Assembly: GCA_021324635.1 (NCBI GenBank) | Contig: JAJPIS010000077.1 | Span: forward strand, 1 to 64,000 | From: Gemmatimonadota bacterium | GTDB lineage: Bacteria > Gemmatimonadota > Gemmatimonadetes > Gemmatimonadales > Gemmatimonadaceae | Direction of reading: 5' to 3' | DNA: 64,000 nt | Position numbers and translations under genes: made by a program | The notes under the pieces: model-generated | What the model saw: only the letters and a program-made list of their open reading frames with translations | Told to the model about the DNA's origin: nothing | Databases searched by the model: none | Shown here: positions 1 through 10,515 of the stretch, one piece after another | How the letters are laid out: every line of letters begins with the position of its first letter | Position numbering within the stretch: the stretch's first letter is position 1

Positions 1-1032
1 CCCGCCGGCGGCGGACACGACCTGGTTGGTCAAGAACTGGCTAGAACTCAGCGTCACTGCGTGGGGTGCCGTGTGAGTTTTCGAGGACGGGATTTGGTAC
101 GAGACGGCGCCCCCCCAGGCACTCCCCCCCTGCCCGCCGGTCCCCCCGGCGCCGCCTGTGCCGGTGGCGGCGTTGCCGGCCCCGCCGGCCCCGCCCGCCC
201 CGCCCGGCCCCCCCGCCCCGCGGCCCCCCGGGCCGCCGGCCGTCCCCCCGCCCGGGCCGGCGGGGCGGCGCGCCGGGTCGTCGAAGTGGTGCTTGATCTG
301 CTTCCCCTCGGCGAGAAAGACGGCGTCCTCCCCGATGTTGGTCGCGAGATCCGCCACCCGCTCGAGGTTCCGCCCGACGAGGATCAGCTCCAGCGAGGCC
401 GTGATGTTCCGCGCGTCGGCCATCATGTGGGTGAGGAGGATACGGAAGAGCGAGTTGAGGAGCGCGTCGACGGCATCGTCCGAGCGGCACACCTCGCGGC
501 CGAGCGCCCCGTCGGCGCGGATGAACGCGTCGAGCGCGTCGCCGAGCATGCTGCGCGCGCGGCGGGCCATGTCCTCGATCTCGGGCTCGGGCGTGATCGT
601 GGAGCGGATCGCGATCAGCCGCTGCGCGCACTGCGCGATGTTGACGGCGTGGTCCCCGACCCGCTCGAGGTCGCTCGAAATCTTGATCGCGCTGACAATG
701 AAACGAAGGTCGCGCGCCATCGGTTGCTGGAGCGCGAGCAGCTCGACCGCGAGCCCCTCGACTTCGACCTCCAGCGCATCGAGCTCGCGATCGCCGGTGA
801 TCACCGCCTCGGCGCGGTCCTGATCCCGCTTCAGCAGCGCGTCGACGGCGAGGTCGACCAGCCCTTCGGCGCGGTCCGACATCGTCAGCAGCCGCTCCTT
901 GAGCGTCGCCAACTGGTCGTGGAAGTGGCGGAACCCCGACGGCGTGTCGGCCGTCGGAGTACCCACAGCGGGCATCGACGGTGGCGCCGACGCGAGCGGG
1001 GAGGGCGAGGGAGAAGACGGTGGCGACATCAT
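1..1032 (-). CDS. phoU: Phosphate transport regulator PhoU, partial (C-terminus runs off window start), with long Gly-rich tail
   Basis: My own minus-strand translation (frame open to base 1, so absent from the ORF track): ...[38 protein letters not shown]...[28 protein letters not shown]...; ATGA overlap with pstB stop. Confidence 0.85.
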   Translation of the reverse strand, partial: MMSPPSSPSPSPLASAPPSMPAVGTPTADTPSGFRHFHDQLATLKERLLTMSDRAEGLVDLAVDALLKRDQDRAEAVITGDRELDALEVEVEGLAVELLALQQPMARDLRFIVSAIKISSDLERVGDHAVNIAQCAQRLIAIRSTITPEPEIEDMARRARSMLGDALDAFIRADGALGREVCRSDDAVDALLNSLFRILLTHMMADARNITASLELILVGRNLERVADLATNIGEDAVFLAEGKQIKHHFDDPARRPAGPGGGTAGGPGGRGAGGPGGAGGAGGAGNAATGTGGAGGTGGQGGSAWGGAVSYQIPSSKTHTAPHAVTLSSSQFLTNQVVSAAGG

Positions 1033-1874
1033 CCGAACCTGCCTGTAATGTACGAGTTCGTCCGCTCTTCGCGCGGGGCCGTGAACATGCGCTCCGTCGA
1101 CCCCACCTCGATCAGGCGACCCAGATAGAAGAAGGCCGTGTAGTCCGATGCCCGCGCCGCCTGCTGGAGATTGTGGGTCACGATCACGATCGTCAACTCG
1201 CGCTTGAGCTCGAAGATCAGCTCCTCGATCTTCTGCGTCGCGATCGGGTCGAGCGCGCTCGCCGGCTCATCGAGCAGCAGCACCTCGGGATCGTTGGCGA
1301 GGGTCCGCGCGATGCAGAGCCGCTGCTGCTGACCCCCGGAGAGGGACAGGGCGCTCTGACGGAGCCGGTCCTTGACCTCATCCCACAGCGCCGCCCGACG
1401 GAGCGACGCCTCGACGATCTGGTCGAGCTGAGCACGCGGCAGCGAGGTGTTGATCCGCGGGCCGTAGGCGACGTTGTCGTAGATCGATTTGGGGAAGCAG
1501 TTCCAGCGCTGAAAGACCATCCCCACGCGGCGGCGAAGGGTGGTCGGGTCGACCGACGGGTCGTACACGTCCCGCCCGTCGAGCAGGATCTTCCCCTCGT
1601 GGCGCGTGCCGGGGACGAGGTCGTGCATGCGGTTGACCGCGCGCAGGAACGTCGACTTGCCGCACCCCGAGGGGCCGATGAGGGCGGTGATCGTCCGGGG
1701 CGCGATGTCGAGGTCGATCTCGGTGAGCGCCTGCTTCGCCCCGTACCAGAACGAGAACCGCCGCGCGGCGACGCTCCCGCGCGCGGCCTCGCTCCCCGGC
1801 GGCCGGAGCATGCCACCGCTGGCCGCGACGCCCGCCGCGCCCGCCGCGCCCGCCGCCGGTGCCGGCGCGGTCAC
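1029..1874 (-). CDS. pstB: Phosphate ABC transporter ATP-binding protein PstB (copy 2)
   Basis: Walker [26 protein letters not shown] signature, [21 protein letters not shown]; lies within ORF 1029..2159, start approximate. Confidence 0.93.
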   Translation of the reverse strand: MTAPAPAAGAAGAAGVAASGGMLRPPGSEAARGSVAARRFSFWYGAKQALTEIDLDIAPRTITALIGPSGCGKSTFLRAVNRMHDLVPGTRHEGKILLDGRDVYDPSVDPTTLRRRVGMVFQRWNCFPKSIYDNVAYGPRINTSLPRAQLDQIVEASLRRAALWDEVKDRLRQSALSLSGGQQQRLCIARTLANDPEVLLLDEPASALDPIATQKIEELIFELKRELTIVIVTHNLQQAARASDYTAFFYLGRLIEVGSTERMFTAPREERTNSYITGRFG

Positions 1875-2821
1875 CCGAACCGCCCGGTGATGTACGCCTC
1901 GGTCCGCTCGTCGCGCGGGGTCGTGAAGAGTTCCTTGGTGGGGGCGATCTCGACCAGGTTGCCGTGCAGCATGAACGCGGTGCGATCCGAGACGCGGGCC
2001 GCCTGCTGCATGTTGTGCGTGACGATCACGACGGTCATGTCCCGTCGGAGCTCGTAGACCAGCTCCTCGACCTTCTGCGCGCTGATCGGGTCGAGCGACG
2101 CGGTCGGCTCGTCGAGCAGCAGAACCTGCGGCTCGACGGCGAGGGCGCGGGCGATGCACAGCCGCTGCTGCTGGCCCCCCGAGAGCCCGGTCGCCGCGTC
2201 GCGCAGCCGGTCCTTGACCTCATCCCAGAGCGCCGCCCGGTGCAGGGCGTGCTCGACAATGGCATCGATCTCGGTCCGCGACGGCCGCGGGCTCACGGTC
2301 GAGAGCCCGGCCGCGACGTTGTCGTGGATCGACATGGTCGGGAATGGCGTCGGCCGCTGGAACACCATCCCGATGTGCTGTCGGACAGCCGTCACGTTGA
2401 CATCACGCCCGTAAATGTCCTGCCCGTCGAACAGGACGCGGCCAGCGACGCGGGCACCCGGCACCGTCTCGTGCATGCGATTCAGGCAGCGGAGCAGGGT
2501 CGACTTGCCGCACCCCGACGGGCCGATGATCGCGGTCACGAAGCGGTCCGGCAGAGCGAGCGTCGCGTCCTTGACCGCGTGCAGGGCGCCGAAATACGCG
2601 TCGAGGGACTCGGCGGCGAGCCGGGGCGCCGGAGCCGCATCCGGCGTCGCGCGCGCAACGCCGGCCGCGGGTGCCGGTGGCGTCACGGCGCGCGACACCG
2701 CGAGCGCGCCGGTGACGGCACCCGGGCCCCGGCGCTCGCGCAGCGGCCGCCCGGACGGCAGCTCGCCGCCGGTCTCCCGGCTAGTCGCCGCCCGGTCCGG
2801 CAAACCGATGTCGGGTCGCAA
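1871..2821 (-). CDS. pstB: Phosphate ABC transporter ATP-binding protein PstB (copy 1)
   Basis: [55 protein letters not shown]. Confidence 0.93.
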   Translation of the reverse strand: MRPDIGLPDRAATSRETGGELPSGRPLRERRGPGAVTGALAVSRAVTPPAPAAGVARATPDAAPAPRLAAESLDAYFGALHAVKDATLALPDRFVTAIIGPSGCGKSTLLRCLNRMHETVPGARVAGRVLFDGQDIYGRDVNVTAVRQHIGMVFQRPTPFPTMSIHDNVAAGLSTVSPRPSRTEIDAIVEHALHRAALWDEVKDRLRDAATGLSGGQQQRLCIARALAVEPQVLLLDEPTASLDPISAQKVEELVYELRRDMTVVIVTHNMQQAARVSDRTAFMLHGNLVEIAPTKELFTTPRDERTEAYITGRFG

Positions 2822-3740
2822 GGCGCGCGATCAGGCTGATGAGAAGGATGAGGCCAATGAGGACGAGGGCGCCGGCCCAGGCCTGGGCGTGCCAGTCGTC
2901 GTACGGGCTGACCGCATAGGTGAAAATCTGCAACGGGAGTGCGGCGATCGGCTGGTTCAACGACGTCGACCAGAACTGGTTTCCAAAGGCGGTGAAGAGG
3001 AGGGGCGCGGTCTCACCGGCGATCCGGGCAATCGCGACCAGCGCTCCGGTGACGATCCCCGCGCTCGCCGTCCGGAGGACGATCGAGAGCGATGTCCGCC
3101 ATCGGGCGTAGCCGAGCGCCAGCGCCGCCTCACGCAGCGAGACCGGTACCGTCCGGACGATCTCCTCGGTCGTGCGCGCCACCTGCGGGATCATCATCGC
3201 CGCCAGCGCCACGCTCCCGGCCCAGGTCGAGAAGTGCCCGAGCGGGCGCACGAGGAACTGCCAGGCGAAGATGCCCATCACGATCGAGGGCAGGCCATTG
3301 AGAACGTCGGACAGGAACCGCGTCACGGTGGCGAGCCAGGTCCCCGCGTGCTCCGCGAGGTACAGACCGGCGCCGATCCCGACCGGCAGCCCGATGGCGC
3401 TGGCCAGGCCGACGAGGATCAGCGTGCCGACGATCGCGTTGGCCATCCCGCCGCCCACCTCGCCGACCGGCCTGGGCAGGCTGGTGAAGAAGTGCCATTG
3501 CACCGAGCGGCCACCGAGGGCGACGAGATGCCCGAGGATCACGATCAGGGGCAGGACGGCGAGCAGGGCGGCGAGGGTCACGAGCCCCACCATGAGGCCA
3601 TTCACGAGGCGCCGGCGATGGCGCTTGCTCCGCATCGCGACGGTGACGTGCGCGTCGGTCCAGCGCGGCGGGCGCGGCGCGGACGGGTGCGCCGGTGCGG
3701 CGGCGGGGATGCTTGCGGGGCGCGCCGGGGCCATCGTCAT
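2781..3740 (-). CDS. pstA: Phosphate ABC transporter permease PstA
   Basis: [36 protein letters not shown]...; in operon with pstC/pstB; start chosen at [10 protein letters not shown]. Confidence 0.92.
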   Translation of the reverse strand: MTMAPARPASIPAAAPAHPSAPRPPRWTDAHVTVAMRSKRHRRRLVNGLMVGLVTLAALLAVLPLIVILGHLVALGGRSVQWHFFTSLPRPVGEVGGGMANAIVGTLILVGLASAIGLPVGIGAGLYLAEHAGTWLATVTRFLSDVLNGLPSIVMGIFAWQFLVRPLGHFSTWAGSVALAAMMIPQVARTTEEIVRTVPVSLREAALALGYARWRTSLSIVLRTASAGIVTGALVAIARIAGETAPLLFTAFGNQFWSTSLNQPIAALPLQIFTYAVSPYDDWHAQAWAGALVLIGLILLISLIARLATRHRFAGPGGD

Positions 3741-4768
3741 CCGGCCCTGCCGCCGGCGCTCCGCGACACCTGCCAGACGAGCCACCGGGCGATGCCGTTG
3801 ACGATCAGCGTGATGACGAACAGCGTGAACCCGACCGCCATGAGGGCCGAGAGGTGAAGATCGCCCGACGCCTCGGAGAACTCGTTGGCGATGAGGGAGG
3901 CCATCGTGTACCCCGGCGCGAAGAGGGAGGCCGAGATCTGCGGGCGGTTGCCGATCAGCATCGTCACGGCCATCGTCTCGCCGAGCGCGCGGCCGAGGCC
4001 GAGGATGATGCCGCCGATGATGCCGGACTTGGCGAACGGGATGACCGCGCCGGAGATCGTCTCCCATCGTGTCGCGCCCAGCGCGAGCGCCGCCTCGCGC
4101 TGCGAGCGCGGGACGGCGAGGAGTACCTCGCGCGACACCGACGAGATGTATGGCAGGATCATGATGGCGAGGATGACGCCGGCGGCGAGCATGCTCGGGC
4201 CGTAGGCGGGTCCCGAGAACAGCGGGATGCCGCCCAGGTGCAGCGTGTCCCGAAGGAACGGCATGACCGGGCTCCGGAGCACCGGGACGAGCACGAAGAT
4301 GCCCCAGAGGCCGTACACCACGCTCGGGATCGCGGCCAGCAGATCGACGAGGAACGCCACCGGCTGCCGGATCGCCCGAGGGGCGAACTCGGACAGGAAG
4401 ACCGCGACGCCGAGCGCCAGCGGCGTGGCCAGCAGCAGTGCCAGGAGGGACGAGACGAGCGTGCCATAGATCGCGGGCGCGGCACCGAATGTCCCCTTGA
4501 CGGGGTCCCACGCGCTCGAGGTCAGGAAGGAGAAGCCGAACCGACGGAAGGCGGGCCAGCCGGCGCTGGCGATCTCGATCGCGATCAGAAGCAGCAGTAG
4601 CGGGACGCAGATGGCGAAGGCGGTCACCGCGGCGCCATAGACGCGGTCGCCGATCGCCGAGCCCGTGATGCGGACGCGGAATCGCCCGCGCCGCGCCGAG
4701 GTGCTCGCCGGCGGCCCCGTTCCCGGACCGCCGGTCCGCCCCGGCCGCTCGATTGTCGTGCTGGTCAC
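3737..4768 (-). CDS. pstC: Phosphate ABC transporter permease PstC
   Basis: FLSEFAPRAIRQPVAFLVDLLAAIPSVVYGLWGIFVLVP...; between pstS and pstA. Confidence 0.93.
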   Translation of the reverse strand: MTSTTIERPGRTGGPGTGPPASTSARRGRFRVRITGSAIGDRVYGAAVTAFAICVPLLLLLIAIEIASAGWPAFRRFGFSFLTSSAWDPVKGTFGAAPAIYGTLVSSLLALLLATPLALGVAVFLSEFAPRAIRQPVAFLVDLLAAIPSVVYGLWGIFVLVPVLRSPVMPFLRDTLHLGGIPLFSGPAYGPSMLAAGVILAIMILPYISSVSREVLLAVPRSQREAALALGATRWETISGAVIPFAKSGIIGGIILGLGRALGETMAVTMLIGNRPQISASLFAPGYTMASLIANEFSEASGDLHLSALMAVGFTLFVITLIVNGIARWLVWQVSRSAGGRAG

Positions 4769-5907
4769 GCGTGCGCGGGCGTCTGAAGCGAGTCGAGTCG
4801 TGCGATCAGCATCGCCTGAATCGCCGTCGGCAGGGGCGCGTAGTCGAGCGCCGCGGCCTCTTTCTCACCGTCGGTGAGCGCCCACCTGAGGAACGCGATC
4901 AGCTCCTGCTGCCGGTTGGCGTTCCGCGCCGTCCGGTCCATCAGGATGTAGGTGAACGAGGAGATCGGATATGCCCGGGCGCCGGGCGCGTTGACGATCG
5001 AGACCCGGAAGTCGGTGTTCGGCGGGAGCTTGGCCGCGACGCCGGCAGCGGCCGCGGTGACCGCGTCGATCGACGGGGTGACGAAGTTGCCGTCGGCGTT
5101 CTTCACGGTCCCGATCGGCAGCCCGTTCTGGCGGGCGTAGGCCAGCTCCACGTAGCCGATCGCACCCGGGGTCTGCTTCACCTGCCCGGCCACACCCTCG
5201 TTCCCCTTGCCGCCGATCCCGACCGGCCACTGGAGCTCCTTCCCCTTCCCGGGCGACGCGGCCCACGTCCGGCTGACGGCGCTCAGATAGTCGCTGAAGA
5301 TATACGTGGTCCCGCTGCCATCGGACCGGTGCACGACGAGGATGTCCTGGGGGGGCAAGGCGACGCCGGGGTTGAGCGCCGCGAGGCGCTGGTCGTTCCA
5401 TCTGGTGATCTTGCCGGCGAAGATGTCGGCGACGACGTCGCCGGTCAGGGCCAGGGGTTGGGTGACACCCGGCACGTTGTAGGTCACGACGACGGCGCCC
5501 AGCACCGTGGGGATGTGCAGGATCGGCCGCTTGGCGCGCGCGAGCTCCTCGTCGCTCATCGGCGCGTCCGAGGCGCCGAAATCCACCGTGCCGTCGATGA
5601 GCTGGCGGATCCCGCCGCCCGATCCGATGGACTGGTAGTTGATCTTCACCCCCGTGCGGGTCGCGTACTCGGCGAACCACCTGGAGTAGATCGGGTACGG
5701 GAAGGTCGCGCCAGCGCCGGTGAGCTGCGCACCGGCAGTGCTTCCGCCTCCGGCACTCGCCGCAGCGTTCGGGGTCTTCGTGGCGTTGATCGTGCTGCTG
5801 GTCGAGCCGCCGGCGGATCCGCTTCCACCCGCGCCGCCGCATGCTCCGGCGACGCCAGCGAGTGATCCAACGAGGCTTGCGGCAACCAGGCGCGACAGCG
5901 ATGGCAT
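4765..5907 (-). CDS. pstS: Phosphate ABC transporter substrate-binding protein PstS
   Basis: GAGATFPYPIYSRWFAEY...QSIGSGGGIRQLIDGTVDFGASDAPMS; signal-peptide-like N-terminus. Confidence 0.93.
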   Translation of the reverse strand: MPSLSRLVAASLVGSLAGVAGACGGAGGSGSAGGSTSSTINATKTPNAAASAGGGSTAGAQLTGAGATFPYPIYSRWFAEYATRTGVKINYQSIGSGGGIRQLIDGTVDFGASDAPMSDEELARAKRPILHIPTVLGAVVVTYNVPGVTQPLALTGDVVADIFAGKITRWNDQRLAALNPGVALPPQDILVVHRSDGSGTTYIFSDYLSAVSRTWAASPGKGKELQWPVGIGGKGNEGVAGQVKQTPGAIGYVELAYARQNGLPIGTVKNADGNFVTPSIDAVTAAAAGVAAKLPPNTDFRVSIVNAPGARAYPISSFTYILMDRTARNANRQQELIAFLRWALTDGEKEAAALDYAPLPTAIQAMLIARLDSLQTPAHA

Positions 5908-6138
5908 CCGGCACTCCAGGCGGGCGATGGGCCCGGTCCGAGCCCGGGCGCGGGACGCGCAGCGGGTCACGGCCGGGAGAACTCCGGCGACTGCGCTAAC
6001 CTAGGGCGCCTCTGCCAAGAGTTTGCCGCGGGCCGCGTAACGAACATGTCACAGGCGACCGCGCGGCATCGCATGCCGGCAGGCCCGCGCCGGACGCCCC
6101 ACGCGCGTTCGCGTTCGGCACCCTCGGGCGGGAGGTGC

Positions 6139-6285
6139 CTAGCCGCCGAAGAGCGCGAGCGACCGCCCGACGACCTGCTCGACACCCCAGGCGAGGGGAA
6201 CGAGGACGACGAGCCACGCGAGCGCGAGCGCAGTGGCTGACGAGGCGTCGGCGCCGGGCCCGGCGCGGGGCGGGCTCCCGGTCAT
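6139..6285 (-). CDS. 48-aa single-TM protein, MFS transporter small-subunit-like
   Basis: MTGSPPRAGPGADASSATALALAWLVVLVPLAWGVEQVVGRSLALFGG; ATGA overlap with the MFS stop codon; below the ORF-track length cutoff. Confidence 0.7.
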   Translation of the reverse strand: MTGSPPRAGPGADASSATALALAWLVVLVPLAWGVEQVVGRSLALFGG

Positions 6286-7697
6286 CCTGTGGCTCCGGTC
6301 GGGGCGCCGGCGGCGTACGGGGCCGCGGCCGTGCCGGACCCCTCGGTCTCACCGCGGAAGTGGTAGCGCTCATCGACCGGGCGGACGAGCACGTTCGCGA
6401 CGAAGCCGATCACGAGCAGCAGGGTCATGAGATGCATGCTCGGGCGGTACGCGTCGGGTCCGTGGATGCCCCCCTGGATCTGCGCCTCGCGGATGTAGTT
6501 CACGAGCAGCGGGCCGAAGATGCCGGCCGCGGACCAGGCGGTGAGCAGTCGCCCATGGATCGCACCGACCTGCATCGTGCCGAACAGGTCTCGGAGATAC
6601 GCCGGAATGGTGGCGAATCCGCCCCCGTACATCGAGATCACGACGACGGCCACGAGCACGAACAGCCACACGCGCCCACCCTCGCCGATGCCGGGGATGA
6701 GCCAGTAGAGCACCGCGCCAAGGGCGAAGAAGGTCGCGTAAGTGGCCGGGCGGCCGATGTAGTCGGAGAGCGACGACCAGAGGAAGCGCCCGGCCATGTT
6801 GGCGATGCTGAGCAACCCGACGAACCCGGCGGCGGCGGCCGCGGTCACCCGACCGTTGAACATCTCCTGGATCATCGGCGAGGCTTGCTCGAGGATGCCG
6901 ATCCCGGCGGTGACGTTGAAGCACAGCATGACCCAGAGCAGCCAGAATTGGGTCGTCCGGACGGCAGCGCTCACCGCGACGTTCGCGGTCGTGATCATCC
7001 GGTGGCTCGCGGCCGGCGGCACGTAGCCGGGCGGCGCCCAGCCGGCGGCGGGCAGCCGGACGGTGAAGACGCCGAACAACATGTACACGAAGTAGGCGAC
7101 GCCGAGTGTCACGAATGTCGGTGCCACACCGGTCGACGCCGCCGTGCGATAGTGCGTCATCAGGGTGGCCGAGAGCGGGGAAGCGATCATGGCGCCGCCA
7201 CCGAAGCCCATGATCGCGAGCCCGGTCGCCATCCCGGGGCGGTCCGGAAACCACTTGATCAGGGTCGAGACGGGCGAGATGTAGCCGATGCCGAGCCCGC
7301 ACCCGCCGAGCACGCCGTAGCCGAGCACGACGAGCGGGAACAGGTGGAGGTGGACCCCGACGGCAGCGACCAGGAAGCCGCCGCCGAAGCAGACAGCGGC
7401 CGCGAACATTGCCCGCCGCGGACCGACCCGTTCGAGCCAGGCGCCGAAGACGGCGGCCGAGAGGCCGAGGAAGACGATCGCGACGCTGAAGACCCACGCG
7501 ATCGTGCTCTGCTTCCAGTCCCCCGGGGCGGAGCTCGTGATGCCGAGGAGCCTCGACATCGGAATCTTGAAGACGCTGAACGCGTACACCTGGCCGATCG
7601 ACAGATGGATCGCGAGCGCGGCCGGCGGAACGAGCCAGCGGCTGTAGCCGGGTGGGGCGATCGAGTGTTCGCGGTCCAGGAACGACAGGACGGCCAT
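6282..7697 (-). CDS. OFA-family (oxalate/formate antiporter-like) MFS transporter
   Basis: 12-TM MFS; YSRWLVPPAALAIHLSIGQVYAFSVFKIPMSRLLG, GLGIGYISPVSTLIKWFPDRPGMATGLAIMGFGGGA. Confidence 0.88.
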   Translation of the reverse strand: MAVLSFLDREHSIAPPGYSRWLVPPAALAIHLSIGQVYAFSVFKIPMSRLLGITSSAPGDWKQSTIAWVFSVAIVFLGLSAAVFGAWLERVGPRRAMFAAAVCFGGGFLVAAVGVHLHLFPLVVLGYGVLGGCGLGIGYISPVSTLIKWFPDRPGMATGLAIMGFGGGAMIASPLSATLMTHYRTAASTGVAPTFVTLGVAYFVYMLFGVFTVRLPAAGWAPPGYVPPAASHRMITTANVAVSAAVRTTQFWLLWVMLCFNVTAGIGILEQASPMIQEMFNGRVTAAAAAGFVGLLSIANMAGRFLWSSLSDYIGRPATYATFFALGAVLYWLIPGIGEGGRVWLFVLVAVVVISMYGGGFATIPAYLRDLFGTMQVGAIHGRLLTAWSAAGIFGPLLVNYIREAQIQGGIHGPDAYRPSMHLMTLLLVIGFVANVLVRPVDERYHFRGETEGSGTAAAPYAAGAPTGATG

Positions 7698-7836
7698 GCG
7701 TTCCTCCGCTCAGGGTGGCGCGGTCAGGGGCGTCGGCTCCGCGGTCACAACTTATCGCGGGCCGCCGGCTTTGGGGATGACGACACGCCCCCGCGCGATC
7801 GGGCTGGGCGTGTCGCGTCCGACCCTCGGCGATTCC

Positions 7837-9350
7837 TCAGGGCAGCACGTAGCGAACCGATGCGAAGAGCATGTTATCGAGGGCCTGGGGTTGGAGGCCC
7901 GCCGCGCCGGACCAGGTGTTGCGGCTCGTGTAGGAATACTGGAGCCCCCACTGGAACGCTCCGGCTGGCCCCTGATAGACGCGGTACCAGAAGCCGGCCG
8001 CGGCCTGCCAGAGGGCGCGCGTGTCGGCGTTGCAGGGCGGATTGGCCCCTCCCGGCGCGCCGGGCGCGAACGCGCCGGTCGGCGCCAGCTCGACCGTGCA
8101 GCCGGCGTTGTTGAAGAGCGCCGAGCCGTAGCCTTCGCCCGCCGCGCCCCGCAGGAAGCTCGTGCGATACTCGTACTCGGCGCCCCCGTACCCGTAAATG
8201 TCGAGCCGGCGGGTCGGGTGCATCTCGAGCGACACGAGGCCCTGGGCGGCCCGGATCGGCACGACCTCGCCGTTGGGTCGCACCGTCATGTCGGGGAGCT
8301 GGGATGTGCCGTAGCGACCGATACCCCGCCCCCAGAGGGCGGAGATCCCGACGTCGGCGCCATCGCGTGTCTTCCCGTGCTCCGTCGGCACATCGACCGA
8401 CCAGACGGCCGCCACGCCGATGCCACCACCGTAGGTCTGGAAATTGTGCGTCCCGCCGGCGGCGCCGCTCGGGTCGTATACCCGGTCGCGGAAGACGCGA
8501 CCCAGGGCCTTGATCTCGTAGTGGCCGAACCCCGGCTCGAAGACCAGCTTCGCGACGATGTCCGGCGATGGATCGGTGGAATAGTTGGCGGTGGCGTTGA
8601 GGAGCGAGCCGCCCGTGCTGCCGATGAGAAAGTTGGTGGCGTTGCCGTGCGCGCTGAACGTCTGCTGTGCACCCTCGATCGCCCCGACGATCCAGGCGCG
8701 GTTGGCGAATCCCTTCCAGGCGCGGATCTGCCACTGGCGCGCCCAGTCGAAGCCCGCGACGTACTGGGCATCGATCACCTGCGGGGCGAACTCGTTGCGT
8801 GCGGCGACGCCCTTCTTCTCGGTCGTCAACGTGCTCCACGCCTGACCCGCCATGACGCCGGAGCCGTCCGACCAGGCGGCCTGCCCCCAGAACTGGCGGA
8901 GGCGTAGTGTGTAGCTGTTGCTCTCGTTGGAGTTGGAGGTTACCCCCGCCGAGAGGAAGTCGGACTCCCAGTACCCGGACAGCCGTGTCGCGCCCGCCCT
9001 GCCGGACACGCCGACCGTGAGGCGTGACTGTCGGGCGGAGCCCCGAAACTCGGAGAGAGCGGCGTTACTCGTCCCGGGGAAGGGGATGGCGTTGAAGCTG
9101 GACCCGATGTCCGCCGTCTCGTTCCGTTGGCGCCAGACAGCTTCGGCGGCGAAGTATCCGCCGGGCGTGATCGTCAGGCCCCGGAACTGGATGGATGCCG
9201 AATCCGCCGGCCTCTCCTGGGCAGCCGCCGATCGCGCTGCCGGCGGGGCGCCGATCGACAGCGCGGCGAGCGTCGCTACACAGGTCCGCGCACGCCACCT
9301 GCGGCATGCGGCGAGTCGAGCAGGCAGGACACGGTCAGCCGACAACACGA
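7837..9350 (-). CDS. Outer-membrane porin-like beta-barrel protein
   Basis: Signal peptide region plus ITPGGYFAAEAVWRQRNETADIGSSFNAIPFPG...; alternating hydrophobic strands; 5' end uncertain within ORF 7837..9576. Confidence 0.6.
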
Positions 9351-9442
9351 TGAGCGCTCCGGGGAGTGAGTGATCCAGGTACCACCCCTCGGAACTCTGC
9401 CCGCTCGTGTAAAGCCGAGCCCGACCTCGCGTATCGGGATCG

Positions 9443-10417
9443 TCACGATTCCCGACTCCGGTGTCCCGGGCTCCGCCGCTCCCGTCCGGCCCGGGTCGGG
9501 CCGACCGGGCCAGCCCGCGTCGTCGCCGGGCGCGGTGCCGCATCGAGCACGGTGCCGAACGCGCGGGCCGCCGCACTCTCCCCGCCCGCGGCGAGCGAGA
9601 GGCGCACGAGGGGCCGGCGCACGGTCAGGCCCGGCACGTCCAGGACGACGAGCCGCCCGAGCGCGAGCGCATTGGCTGCCGCACAGCGCGAGATGATCGC
9701 GACGCCGACGCCGGCCGCGACGAGCTGCACGATCGCCTCGGCGGTGTCGACCTCCAGCCGCCGCTGCGGCGCCACCCCGTGCGCACGAAGGGCCCGCATG
9801 ATCGTGTCGAATGTGCCGGACCCCGGCTCCCGGATGACCAGCAGCTCGTGCGCCAGGCTGGCCGGCGCGGGCCGAGGTCTCGCGGCCAGGGGGTGCTCGG
9901 GCGCCGCGACGAGCACCATCTCATCCTCGGCCCACGTCACGGCCCGGAGCCGTGGGTGCTCGATCGGCGTCTCCACGAGCGCGACGTCGACGTCACGCTC
10001 GGCGAGCATCCGGGCGACCACGCGTGACGGCGCACTCGTCACCCGTAGCTCGACACCCGGGTAGCGGGCGTGAAATGCCGCCAGCAGCGGCGGCAGGACG
10101 TAGGTGACGATTGTCGGGCTTCCGCCGACGCGGAGCGTCCCCTGCGCGAGGCCGGCCAGGGCGTCGAGGTCCTCCTCGGCCGCGCGTGCCTCGGCGAAGA
10201 TCACCCGCGCGTGGGCCAGGAGAGCGTGACCGGCCTCGGTGAGGCGGACGCCGGAAGGGGTTCGCTCGAGCAGCGTCGCCCGCGTCTGGTGCTCCAGGTC
10301 GCGGATCGCCCGGGACACGGCCGGTTGGGTGAGCCCGAGATCGGCGGCGGCGCGCGTGATGGTGCCCTGGCGAGCGACGGCGAGGAAGACGCGGAGGAGC
10401 CGGAGGTTGAACGGCAT
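9443..10417 (-). CDS. LysR-family transcriptional regulator
   Basis: N-terminal HTH NLRLLRVFLAVARQGTITRAAADLGLTQPAVSRAIRDLE plus LysR substrate domain. Confidence 0.92.
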   Translation of the reverse strand: MPFNLRLLRVFLAVARQGTITRAAADLGLTQPAVSRAIRDLEHQTRATLLERTPSGVRLTEAGHALLAHARVIFAEARAAEEDLDALAGLAQGTLRVGGSPTIVTYVLPPLLAAFHARYPGVELRVTSAPSRVVARMLAERDVDVALVETPIEHPRLRAVTWAEDEMVLVAAPEHPLAARPRPAPASLAHELLVIREPGSGTFDTIMRALRAHGVAPQRRLEVDTAEAIVQLVAAGVGVAIISRCAAANALALGRLVVLDVPGLTVRRPLVRLSLAAGGESAAARAFGTVLDAAPRPATTRAGPVGPTRAGRERRSPGHRSRES

Positions 10418-10451
10418 GCAATAGGGGAATGATGCCATGGCCATAACAACA

Positions 10452-10479
10452 TTGGTCGTGCGCGGCGTCGGAGTATAAT
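10452..10479 (+). promoter_or_regulatory. Putative sigma70-type promoter for the RND operon
   Basis: TTGGTC-16 bp-TATAAT, 37 bp upstream of the RND start codon, in the LysR/RND divergent intergenic region. Confidence 0.55.
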
Positions 10480-10515
10480 ATTTTCTGCTCACCGCCGCTG
10501 CCGCGTCGCCCGCCT

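Noticed and set aside
61-1128. Long + strand ORFs over the pst operon (e.g. 61..1128, 981..2057, 1859..2839, 2415..3857, 4753..5865)
   Set aside because: Arg/Pro/Asp-rich shadow translations opposite clear Pst/PhoU proteins; an expected by-product of high GC.
6000-6060. Possible Pho box upstream of pstS (gcctgtgacatgttcgttac)
   Set aside because: Only partial resemblance to CTGTCAT-type direct repeats; not enough to call.
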